Assembly (NCBI GenBank): GCA_021737445.1
Contig: JAIPDY010000170.1
Span: forward strand, 1 to 7,025
Source of the DNA: Desulfotignum sp.
GTDB taxonomy: Bacteria; Desulfobacterota; Desulfobacteria; Desulfobacterales; Desulfobacteraceae
Direction: 5' to 3'
Length of the DNA: 7,025 bases
Position numbers and translations under genes: made by a program
The notes under the pieces: generated by a model
Told to the model about the DNA's origin: nothing
The model's input: only the letters and a program-made list of their open reading frames with translations
The model's database searches: none
In this document: positions 1 through 5,585 of the stretch, one piece after another
Position numbering within the stretch: the stretch's first letter is position 1
How the letters are laid out: each line of letters begins with the position of its first letter

Positions 1-1
1 G

Positions 2-322
2 TTGAAAAACAAAGACAATTTTTCATTGATATTTGACTGCGCAAAAAAGATGAATGCCGTACCCGGTGCTTCCCGGGTGGCAGTGGATGAGGGCTGGGTT
101 CCCTATTCCCTTCAGGTGGGCCAGACCGGGGAAAAAGTCAGCCCCCAGGTGTATATTGCCTGCGGCATATCAGGTTCCATCCAGCATTTTGCAGGCATGA
201 AAACCGCCAGAATGATCATTGCCGTGAACATGGATGATAATGCCCCCATCATGGCCCATTGCGATTACCAGGTCCAGGGGGATCTGTTTGAAATTCTGCC
301 TGAACTGATAAAACAGTTATAA
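2..322 (+). CDS. etfA: Electron transfer flavoprotein alpha subunit, C-terminal part (5' end outside window)
   Basis: This is the C-terminal FAD-binding domain of the alpha subunit of electron transfer flavoprotein (EtfA/FixB), which with EtfB carries electrons between acyl-CoA dehydrogenases or similar enzymes and the respiratory or bifurcating chain in the cytoplasm. About 106 residues are visible. The family signature is clear: GASRVAVDEGWVP, then QVGQTG, then YIACGISGSIQHFAGM, and a final DYQVQGDLFEILPEL. These segments form the FAD pocket, and family knowledge puts the QVGQTG and SGSIQH stretches against the cofactor. The TTG at 2 is an internal leucine codon, not a start: the reading frame is open to the window edge and the usual protein is about 300 to 400 residues. 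One base separates its stop from the next gene, which suggests a shared transcript. The partner etfB is presumably upstream, out of view. Confidence 0.95.
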   Translation: MKNKDNFSLIFDCAKKMNAVPGASRVAVDEGWVPYSLQVGQTGEKVSPQVYIACGISGSIQHFAGMKTARMIIAVNMDDNAPIMAHCDYQVQGDLFEILPELIKQL

Positions 323-323
323 G

Positions 324-1790
324 ATGAGCCGCTTATCTAAACAGCATGCCAGAAATTTTTTGTTCGGGCTGGATAATGCCAATTTTCTGGCCATATTTGA
401 TGAGTACAGTGACGGGGTTCTCATTACCAATGCTGAAGGCATCATTGTCTATTACAACCGGGCCATGTCCCGCATTGATGAACTGGACCCGGAAAACGCC
501 ATCTTGAACCATGTGACAGACGTGTATGACCTGGATGAGGAAACCAGTCTGATCATGCGGTGCCTCATCACCAGAAAACCGATCATTGATGAATCGATCT
601 ACTACCGGACCCGTATGGGCAAGGTTGCCAATACCATCCACAATGTCCACCCCATATTCAATAAAAACCAGCTGGTGGGGTCCATCTGTTTTGTGCGCGA
701 TTTCAATGTCCTGACCGAAACCCTTTCCGGCATGAGCCTGCCGGAAAACCAGCACCGGCTACACCAGTATGAAATCACCTTTGATGCCATCATCGGCCGT
801 GATCCGGCACTCAAGAGCGCGCTGAACGCGGCCCGCATGGCAGCCAACACCCCGTCTCCTGTGATGCTGTACGGAGAGACCGGCACTGGCAAGGAACTGT
901 TTGCAAGGGCGATCCACAACCACAGCCCCAGGCATGAGAAAAAATACACCCCGGTCAACTGCGCAGCCATTCCTGAAAATCTTTTGGAAGGCATTTTGTT
1001 CGGTACCTCCAAAGGGGCGTTCACAGGGTCCATCAACAAGGCAGGGCTGTTTGAGCGCACCAGTCAGGGCACCATATTCCTGGATGAAATCAACTCCATG
1101 CCCGTGGGGTTGCAGAGCAAAATTCTGCGCATTGTCCAGGAGGGGAAAGTGCGACGGGTCGGAGCGCTCAAGGAGATCAAGTTTGATCTGAAGATCATCT
1201 CATCGGTGAATCAGGACCCCCATGTTTCCATAGCCGACGGCAGCCTGCGCTCAGATCTGTTCTACCGGCTGGGGGTGGTGTTCATCCATATAGTGCCCCT
1301 GCGCAGCCGCATGACCGACCTGCCTCTGCTGGTAGCCCATTTCATTGACAAGCATAACAAGGCCCTGGGACGGCAGGTGCGGGGCGTGGACAACCAGGTC
1401 ATGGAGCTGTTCTACCAGTACCACTGGCCCGGTAATGTCCGGGAGCTGGAACATGTCATTGAAGGGGCCATGAACATCATGGGCCAGGATGACCAGATCC
1501 GGATCACATATCTCCAGTCCCATTTTACTAACGGGTGCGGCATCACCCGCTCCTCTTCCCGGAAAGCCCTCCGGCGGCATGTTCCGGCGGCACAGGGAAT
1601 GAAATCCCATGGAACAGATTCGTCAGACCTGATGTTCAATAAAAAAGAACATGAAAAAAAAATGGTGTGGCAGGCATTGATGCAGTACCGGGGCAATATC
1701 ACCAGGTCTGCCAAAAAACTGGGGATTTCCAGGCAGCTGCTCTATTATAAAATGAGAAAATTCAATCTGACCCGGGATCAGTTTAAATAA
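324..1790 (+). CDS. Sigma-54-dependent transcriptional activator: PAS, AAA+ and Fis-type HTH (RocR-like)
   Basis: A bacterial enhancer-binding protein of 488 residues that would hydrolyse ATP to open sigma-54 promoters. A PAS-like sensor occupies about residues 20-130 (FDEYSDGVLITNAEGIIVYYN). The AAA+ domain has Walker A GETGTGKE at 184-191, a GAFTGS loop at 231-236, Walker B IFLDE at 251-255, sensor I Asn near 296, likely arginine fingers at 309 and 315, and WPGNVRELEH at 368-377. A basic, serine-rich linker (about 405-440) leads to a Fis-type HTH at about 456-481 (NITRSAKKLGISRQLLYYKM). The FGTSKGAFTG and LDEINSMP wording resembles RocR/BkdR-type activators. There is no receiver domain, so the input is probably a small ligand bound by PAS. 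The last GAFTGA residue is Ser instead of Ala. The start follows the etfA stop by one base without a strong ribosome site, so translation is probably coupled. The target is unknown; local control of the etf operon is an inference. Confidence 0.95.
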   Translation: MSRLSKQHARNFLFGLDNANFLAIFDEYSDGVLITNAEGIIVYYNRAMSRIDELDPENAILNHVTDVYDLDEETSLIMRCLITRKPIIDESIYYRTRMGKVANTIHNVHPIFNKNQLVGSICFVRDFNVLTETLSGMSLPENQHRLHQYEITFDAIIGRDPALKSALNAARMAANTPSPVMLYGETGTGKELFARAIHNHSPRHEKKYTPVNCAAIPENLLEGILFGTSKGAFTGSINKAGLFERTSQGTIFLDEINSMPVGLQSKILRIVQEGKVRRVGALKEIKFDLKIISSVNQDPHVSIADGSLRSDLFYRLGVVFIHIVPLRSRMTDLPLLVAHFIDKHNKALGRQVRGVDNQVMELFYQYHWPGNVRELEHVIEGAMNIMGQDDQIRITYLQSHFTNGCGITRSSSRKALRRHVPAAQGMKSHGTDSSDLMFNKKEHEKKMVWQALMQYRGNITRSAKKLGISRQLLYYKMRKFNLTRDQFK

Positions 1791-1793
1791 CCA

Positions 1794-1805
1794 GGCTGAT
1801 CAGCC
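1794..1805. repeat. Perfect 12-bp palindrome between convergent genes
   Basis: GGCTGATCAGCC is a perfect palindrome in the 22-base gap between the stop of the sigma-54 activator and the stop of nadE. It could fold as a four-pair stem with a GATC loop on either transcript. There is no T run on either side, so I do not call it a terminator. It is the only symmetric element where two converging transcripts must end. Confidence 0.35.
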
Positions 1806-1812
1806 AGCAGAT

Positions 1813-2604
1813 TCACTGCCGCAGGTGCTCAGGAATCCGGCACACCGGAATGGGATCCATTTTGTGACGGTTGGCTTTGTGAAACTGCCGGAAAATGGAC
1901 AGCACCTGCTTTTGCCGCTGATTCAACACCATGGTTTTCTTTTTTTCTTCCGGCAAAGATTCATGGGCCATGGCCCATTCCAGCTCATCATAGCCTGCCC
2001 CGATCTGGCCTTCGTCGGTGCGGTTATCCTCCCACAGCCCGTCTGTGGGGGGAGCTGTGATGATCTGTTGTGCAATGCCCAGGACCCTGCCCAGTGCATA
2101 CACTTCAGATTTCATCAAATCGGCAATGGGAGAGATATCCACCCCGCCGTCGCCATATTTGGTATAGAATCCCACCCCGAAATCCTCCACCTTGTTGCCG
2201 GTGCCGGCCACCAGAAACCGGTGGTGCCCGGCAAAGGCGTACAGGGCAAGCATGCGGAGCCGGGACCTTGTATTGGCCATGGTCAGCCCGTCCTGAACAT
2301 CACCAGGAAAATGATCCCGGATGCTGGAAAATACCGGGGTCAGGTCCAGATCTTTGGGGGTTACGCCGGGATACCTGGCCTGCAGCCAGGCATTATGGGC
2401 CACAGCCCTTGACACCTGGTCTGGGGCCTGGCAGATGGGCATGTTTAAAGCGATGACCGGGTGCCCGGTTTCAGCGCACAAGGTGGCTGTGACCGCTGAA
2501 TCAATGCCGCCGGAAACCCCGACGCAGAATCCGGCGAGGCCTGATTTTTCCAGATAGGTGTTCAGCCAGGTCACGATATGGGCAATCACTTTTCGGGGCT
2601 GCAT
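1813..2604 (-). CDS. nadE: NH3-dependent NAD(+) synthetase
   Basis: Catalyses the last step of NAD biosynthesis: deamido-NAD (nicotinate adenine dinucleotide) is adenylylated with ATP and amidated with ammonia. The 263-residue length fits the short ammonia-using form; the N-terminal glutaminase (nitrilase-like) domain of the long form is absent. The N-type ATP pyrophosphatase P-loop SGGIDS is at residues 31-36. Further family motifs are NTRSRLRM at 111-118, GTGNKVEDFGVGFYTKYGDGG from about 134 to 154, the DISPIADLMKSEV segment at 156-168, PPTDGLW at 185-191 followed by the TDEGQIG stretch, and a C-terminal KANRHKMDPIPV at 243-254. The ATG at 2604 is preceded by GGAG seven bases upstream (complement of 2612-2615), which supports this start. 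It is convergent with the activator gene and divergent from the MTH1187-like gene, and so is probably transcribed alone from its own promoter. Confidence 0.95.
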   Translation of the reverse strand: MQPRKVIAHIVTWLNTYLEKSGLAGFCVGVSGGIDSAVTATLCAETGHPVIALNMPICQAPDQVSRAVAHNAWLQARYPGVTPKDLDLTPVFSSIRDHFPGDVQDGLTMANTRSRLRMLALYAFAGHHRFLVAGTGNKVEDFGVGFYTKYGDGGVDISPIADLMKSEVYALGRVLGIAQQIITAPPTDGLWEDNRTDEGQIGAGYDELEWAMAHESLPEEKKKTMVLNQRQKQVLSIFRQFHKANRHKMDPIPVCRIPEHLRQ

Positions 2605-2640
2605 GGTGTATCTCCAGCAAGAAGGTTATCATTTTTTTCG

Positions 2641-2670
2641 TTTATACCGGGATACAGGGCTTTTTGTCAA
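2641..2670 (-). promoter_or_regulatory. Sigma-70-type promoter for nadE
   Basis: On the minus strand a perfect -35 TTGACA (complement of 2665-2670) is followed after 18 bases by TATAAA (complement of 2641-2646), five of six matches to the -10 consensus. Transcription would start near 2634, giving a leader of about 30 bases that includes the GGAG ribosome site. This is the best sigma-70 match in the window by eye. Confidence 0.65.
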
Positions 2671-2770
2671 TGCCGTAGGCGACCTTCTGCCGGTTTGAAT
2701 TAAAGGGTGAGACCCACAGGGACCCCCCGGCACGGGTCTTTTGATCAGCCCTGTCACAATAGATGGCGAC
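2671..2770. other. Intergenic segment with several possible hairpins between divergent promoters
   Basis: The gene-free stretch 2605-2854 holds the two divergent promoters, and this GC-rich core lies between them. It contains GGGT-GAG-ACCC (2705-2715), GACCC (2721-2725) pairing with GGGTC (2734-2738) and followed on the plus strand by TTTT, TGCCGG (2688-2693) complementary to CCGGCA (2727-2732), and ACAGGG (2716-2721) complementary to CCCTGT (2749-2754). Some of these pairings exclude each other. I do not recognise a known riboswitch: the thymine-pyrophosphate-sensor (TPP) core motifs were looked for and are not there. A minus-strand open frame of 60 codons (2642-2824) also crosses it, with no ribosome site. 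Confidence 0.3.
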
Positions 2771-2799
2771 TTGATCCCGGACACAGGAAACGATACAAT
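2771..2799 (+). promoter_or_regulatory. Sigma-70-type promoter for the MTH1187-like gene
   Basis: TTGATC (2771-2776, four of six matches to -35) and TACAAT (2794-2799, five of six matches to -10) are separated by the ideal 17 bases. A start near 2806 would give a leader of about 50 bases before the ATG at 2855. Confidence 0.5.
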
Positions 2800-2843
2800 G
2801 GCCGGGTGCGGTAAATGCGCACAAAAGGTTAATTCAATATGAC

Positions 2844-2849
2844 AAGGAG
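2844..2849 (+). promoter_or_regulatory. Ribosome binding site that fixes the start at 2855
   Basis: AAGGAG ends at 2849, five bases before the ATG at 2855. The in-frame GTG at 2849 overlaps this site and the ATG at 2852 is too close, so neither can be the normal start. Confidence 0.7.
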
Positions 2850-2854
2850 TGATG

Positions 2855-3154
2855 ATGAATGTAATCATTGATCTGTGTGTGGTGCCCCTGGGCGTGGGGC
2901 TGTCGGTTTCAAAATATGTGGCTGCCTGCCATGAGATCATCAGGGCGGCCGGTCTTTCCTGTGAGCTGCATGCCTATGGCACCAACATCGAAGGGGAGTG
3001 GGATGAGGTGTTTGCAGTGGTGAAACAGTGCCATGAAAAGATTCATGCCATGGGTGCACCCAGGATCACCACCACCATAAAGGCCGGCACCCGCATAGAC
3101 CGGGAACAGACCATGGCGGACAAGGTCCACAGCGTGAAAGAAAAACTGGCATAA
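2855..3154 (+). CDS. MTH1187/YqgV family (DUF77) thiamine-binding-like protein
   Basis: A small cytoplasmic protein of 99 residues, the usual size for the MTH1187/YqgV family. It has the family's pattern in order: VPLGVGLSVSKYVA near the N-terminus (about 9-23), then HAYGTNIEGEWDEVF (39-53), HEKIHAMGAPRITTTIK (60-76), and RIDREQTMADKVHSV (80-94). The family adopts a ferredoxin-like fold, forms multimers, and members have been reported or annotated to bind thiamine or its pyrimidine moiety; the cellular job is not settled. No thiamine genes lie nearby and the leader has no TPP riboswitch, so a thiamine role here rests only on family membership. The ATG at 2855 is chosen because AAGGAG sits five bases before it. 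Its stop is one base from the stop of the convergent DHH gene. Confidence 0.85.
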   Translation: MNVIIDLCVVPLGVGLSVSKYVAACHEIIRAAGLSCELHAYGTNIEGEWDEVFAVVKQCHEKIHAMGAPRITTTIKAGTRIDREQTMADKVHSVKEKLA

Positions 3155-3155
3155 C

Positions 3156-4052
3156 CTAGACCGGTTCATTGGCGTTGAGCACGTTGAGCATCTCATCGAT
3201 TTTTTCCTGAGCCCCGGCAGCATCCAGGGTGCACCCGCCTGCACCTTTATGGCCCCCGCCGCCGTAACGGGCCAGCAGATGGCCAGCATTGACCCGGCAG
3301 CCGCGGTTGAAGATGTTGTGACCGATACTCACCAGCACATGGGTCTTTCCAGAATCCCTGTAACGGACCTTCACACTGGCCAGGGTATCGGGAAACAGGC
3401 AGTACACCAGGAACCGGTTTCCCGACGGCACCGGATCCAGTTTTCTGAAATCGGTGAGACTGATCCGTCCGTTGACCCGGGTATGTTTTTCAAGATAGTC
3501 GGTATAGGTCCGGTTCTGCCGGATAACCTCCCCACAGCGCGCCTTGACACCGGGATCAGCCAGTATTGCATCCACATCCATGGTCCGGAGCAGCTCCACC
3601 AGGCGGTCCCAGTAAGGCGCATCATTGCCGTTCCGGTTCTGGATGGTCATGGAAAGCAGAATATGGGGATACTTTTCCGGATACAGGACCTGATCCCTGG
3701 TAAGATCAGCGGAATCGATGATATCGGTATGGACAACCAGGTCATCGAACCGGTTGTCCAGATGTCCGGATGCCTTGTAATATTTGTGGATCACACCGGC
3801 GGCAGACGGGGCAACGGCAAAGGCGCCGTTAAAATCGTGGTCCGGCCGGTTGGACACATGGTGGTCAAACCACAGGGAACACGCCCGGTCATAGGGCAGA
3901 TTGGCAAGGATGTCTCCGGTTTGTATCTGTGCGGTTTTTTTTTGCACCTCACCGGGCTCCACCCAGTAAATACCAGTGTCGATATCCAGGGCTTCGCGCA
4001 GGAGCACAGCGCAGACAATACCGTCAAAATCGGGTCTGGTAACGATTCTCAT
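3156..4052 (-). CDS. DHH family phosphoesterase (DHH plus DHHA1 domains)
   Basis: A 298-residue protein with the two-domain plan of DHH phosphoesterases, a group that includes exopolyphosphatases, nanoRNases (NrnA-like) and cyclic-dinucleotide phosphodiesterases. The N-terminal metal centre is visible: RPDFDG at 6-11 supplies two Asp residues, FDHHVSN at 62-68 is the DHH signature, and HTDIIDSAD at 108-116 gives a further metal ligand. The C-terminal DHHA1 domain ends with GHNIFNRGCRVNAGHLL and GGGGHKGAGG (264-273), the loop that binds the substrate phosphate. There are no membrane segments and no PAS or GGDEF extension, so it is not a GdpP-type enzyme. The substrate cannot be told from sequence alone. 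The ATG at 4052 has a modest GAGAG ribosome site five bases upstream. It is divergent from the IMPACT-family gene and convergent with the MTH1187-like gene. Confidence 0.88.
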   Translation of the reverse strand: MRIVTRPDFDGIVCAVLLREALDIDTGIYWVEPGEVQKKTAQIQTGDILANLPYDRACSLWFDHHVSNRPDHDFNGAFAVAPSAAGVIHKYYKASGHLDNRFDDLVVHTDIIDSADLTRDQVLYPEKYPHILLSMTIQNRNGNDAPYWDRLVELLRTMDVDAILADPGVKARCGEVIRQNRTYTDYLEKHTRVNGRISLTDFRKLDPVPSGNRFLVYCLFPDTLASVKVRYRDSGKTHVLVSIGHNIFNRGCRVNAGHLLARYGGGGHKGAGGCTLDAAGAQEKIDEMLNVLNANEPV

Positions 4053-4112
4053 AGTTACTCTCTAGGCGTGAAATGGGTTGCATGGATACAAACAGGTGTC
4101 ATAGTATAAAAA

Positions 4113-4141
4113 AATATAGATCAAACCGGGAAAATATTCAA
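4113..4141 (-). promoter_or_regulatory. Candidate sigma-70 promoter for the DHH gene
   Basis: On the minus strand TTGAAT (complement of 4136-4141) and TATATT (complement of 4113-4118) are 17 bases apart, with four and five matches to consensus. The leader would be about 50 bases. The whole 102-base gap to the divergent IMPACT-family gene is AT-rich. On the plus strand the best pair for that gene is TTGCAT (4078-4083) and TAGTAT (4102-4107) with an 18-base spacer, which is weaker and which I do not list separately. Confidence 0.4.
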
Positions 4142-4154
4142 GGCAGATACAACC

Positions 4155-4775
4155 ATGACTGATGAAAAACCTTTTTTTTCCATTAAATCCTCACCGGAAA
4201 ACAGCCCTGTCTTATCCCGGCTCAAGATCCGGCGGTCTGAATTCTTCTGCCGCCTGGCAAGGACCGACACCATCGAAGCGGCCAAGGCGTTTATTTCACA
4301 AATCAGCAAAGAGAACAAAACCGCCACCCACAACTGCTGGGCCTATATTGTGGGGGATACAGGACAGGTCTGTCACTGCTCGGATGCAGGCGAACCCTCC
4401 GGCACTGCCGGCAAACCCATGCTCAATGTGTTGACCTCCCATCAGATGACCTGTGTGGCAGCCGTGGTGACCCGGCAGTACGGCGGGGTGAAGCTGGGGA
4501 TCCGGGGATTGATCCGGGCATATTCAGATGCGGTGGAAGCGGCCCTGGCTGATGCAAAAAAAGTCCGCCTGATCCAGGCGGACCCGGTGCGGATTCAGAT
4601 CCCCTATGAATGCAATGATCCGGTGTTAAACCAGGTCCGCCGGTTCAATGCCAGTATCCGGCATACCGATTACGGGGAACAGATCATCCACGAGATTCTG
4701 GTGGAAAAACACCGGTCTTCCGATTTCATCCAAATGCTGTCTCAGTTCGAATCCCAGGGTCTGAAGGTGTTATAA
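4155..4775 (+). CDS. yigZ: IMPACT family protein, YigZ type (UPF0029 plus DUF1949)
   Basis: A 206-residue protein of the YigZ/IMPACT family, the usual bacterial length. The N-terminal UPF0029 domain carries the hallmark strings ATHNCWAY (57-64), SDAGEPSGTAGKPML (76-90) and VVTRQYGGVKLG (104-115) followed by GLIRAYSDAVEAAL. The C-terminal part (about 140-206) fits the ferredoxin-like DUF1949 domain. Eukaryotic IMPACT modulates the Gcn1/Gcn2 pathway; the bacterial proteins are thought to bind nucleic acid or the translation apparatus, but their role is not firmly known. The GIRGL string replaces the commoner GAGGL. The ATG at 4155 has only a weak AAGG 11 bases before it. An uninterrupted run of eight T lies at codons 6-8. 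It stands alone on its strand, divergent from the DHH gene. Confidence 0.9.
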   Translation: MTDEKPFFSIKSSPENSPVLSRLKIRRSEFFCRLARTDTIEAAKAFISQISKENKTATHNCWAYIVGDTGQVCHCSDAGEPSGTAGKPMLNVLTSHQMTCVAAVVTRQYGGVKLGIRGLIRAYSDAVEAALADAKKVRLIQADPVRIQIPYECNDPVLNQVRRFNASIRHTDYGEQIIHEILVEKHRSSDFIQMLSQFESQGLKVL

Positions 4776-4781
4776 CATATG

Positions 4782-4794
4782 CCGGAAAATCCGG
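4782..4794 (+). terminator. Weak hairpin after the IMPACT-family gene
   Basis: CCGGA (4782-4786) pairs with TCCGG (4790-4794) across an AAA loop, starting seven bases after the stop codon. The tail is GTTTATGG, not a proper T run, although T-rich sequence begins near 4820. It may stop or protect the transcript; support is limited. Confidence 0.25.
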
Positions 4795-4838
4795 GTTTAT
4801 GGAAAATTAGGAATCCGTCTTGTTTTTTATTTTTATAT

Positions 4839-4890
4839 CTGGTAATAATTATTGCCAGTTTAGCCATTAACTGGAATAATTAATTACCGG
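4839..4890. repeat. AT-rich overlapping inverted repeats, two similar 20-base units
   Basis: CTGGTAATAATTATTGCCAG (4839-4858) is a ten-pair inverted repeat with a single G-T mismatch at the fifth pair. A related 20-base unit, CTGGAATAATTAATTACCGG, lies at 4871-4890, its start 32 bases after the first, about three helical turns. CCAGTT (4855-4860) and AACTGG (4869-4874) form a third inverted repeat linking the two. The stretch sits in the 156-base gap 4776-4931, which is far more AT-rich than its neighbours and has no gene. It may be a protein-binding array or the scar of an insertion; its function is unknown. Confidence 0.55.
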
Positions 4891-4931
4891 ATTAAAAATG
4901 ATTTTCCAATGACATCTCCCATCCCCGGGCA

Positions 4932-5537
4932 GTGACCGATCTGGCCCACTGGCTGGTGGACAACATCGCTTCTTTGTATTCCATCAACAATCTGACCGGT
5001 TTTTTAAAATCACTGGGTCACAAGGCACCTAAATCCGCAGTGGCCGATTATCTTGAATGGTTCGAAGATGCCTATATCCTGTTTACTGTCCGTATTTTTG
5101 ATGCTTCCGTGGCCAGGTCAAATACCAACCCGAAAAAAATTTATTGTATTGACCATGCATTGATTACGTCAGTGGCATCAGGAATTCTTGTAAATATCGG
5201 CCACCTGCTGGAAAATATGGTCTTTATGGCACTGCGCCGCATCACGCCGGATATTTACTATTTCAAGACCCGCAGCGGCCGGGAAGTTGATTTTATCATC
5301 AAAAAACCTGACCGGTCCTTCATGCTGGTGCAGGTGTGTGATACCATGGTGGATGAAAGAACTTCACACCGGGAAACAGCCGCTCTATCGGAAGCGATGG
5401 CCCAGCTGGACATGGATACCGGTTATATTGTCACCCATCATGAAGAAAAAATGATCCAGGATGATGCCGGTGAAATACACATTCTTCCTGCCTGGCGGTT
5501 TCTGCTGCATGTATCAGAGATTGCAAATGAAATTTGA
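4932..5537 (+). pseudogene. Remnant of an AAA_14/DUF4143 ATP-binding protein, C-terminal half only
   Basis: The 201 residues match the C-terminal half of the large AAA_14/DUF4143 ATP-binding family. Visible family features are SINNLTGFLKSLGHKAPKS (18-35, winged-helix-like), YLEWFEDAYILFTV (40-53), KIYCIDHALITS (69-80), GHLLENMVFMALRR (90-103), and then the DUF4143 core YYFKTRSGREVDFI (109-122) with LVQVC (132-136), an arrangement that recalls PD-(D/E)XK nucleases. Intact members run to about 400 residues or more and carry an N-terminal AAA domain with Walker A and B; none is present here. In-frame sequence is open back to 4902 (stop TGA at 4899-4901), and the stretch read as HPRAVTDLAHW crosses the GTG at 4932, so homology seems to begin upstream of any start codon. 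No ribosome site precedes the GTG. I infer a 5' deletion that left a non-functional remnant; a short standalone protein cannot be excluded. Confidence 0.7.
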
Positions 5538-5564
5538 TTGACAGGGCTATTTTTTTAGTATAGT
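5538..5564 (+). promoter_or_regulatory. Candidate promoter for the XRE-cupin operon
   Basis: A perfect TTGACA (5538-5543) directly follows the stop of the ATPase remnant. TATAGT (5559-5564) matches the -10 at five of six positions but leaves a spacer of only 15 bases; TAGTTA (5561-5566) gives 17 bases with a poorer match. The downstream dyad overlaps the -10, as expected for a repressible promoter. Confidence 0.4.
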
Positions 5565-5585
5565 TAAATATTACTTAACTATACT
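5557..5585. promoter_or_regulatory. Operator-like dyad upstream of the XRE-cupin regulator
   Basis: AGTATAGTTAA (5557-5567) and TTAACTATACT (5575-5585) are perfect inverted repeats of 11 bases around a seven-base centre. The arm-to-arm distance of 18 bases is close to two helical turns, which suits a dimeric HTH protein. It lies 33 bases before the regulator ATG and covers the likely -10, so binding there should block transcription. I infer autoregulation by the adjacent gene product. Confidence 0.6.

Noticed and set aside
602..1060. Long minus-strand open frames inside the sigma-54 activator (also 333-755 and 1251-1714)
   Set aside because: The plus-strand protein shows a full set of family motifs across these positions; the reverse frames resemble nothing and have no ribosome sites.
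1825..2456. Plus-strand open frames opposite nadE
   Set aside because: They are antisense to a motif-complete NadE and have low-complexity, Pro/His/Gly-rich products typical of shadow frames.
2671..2770. TPP riboswitch ahead of a thiamine-binding-like protein
   Set aside because: Only a GGGTGAGACCC string recalls the CTGAGA element; the second helix motifs (ACCTGATC and the GG-TAAT-CC region) are absent.
3249..4109. 286-codon plus-strand open frame opposite the DHH gene
   Set aside because: It is long, but the minus strand carries the DHH and GGGGHKGAGG motifs in the right order and the plus product matches no family and has no good start signal.
4172..4179. Eight-T run near the start of the IMPACT-family gene as a phase-variation tract
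   Set aside because: The run is short, encodes ordinary Phe codons, and the gene is not of a surface or defence type where phase variation is usual.
4800..4908. MITE-like element bounded by TGGAAAAT and ATTTTCCA
   Set aside because: The terminal repeats are only eight bases, AT-rich, and there is no target-site duplication at the ends; kept only as an alternative in the palindrome finding.
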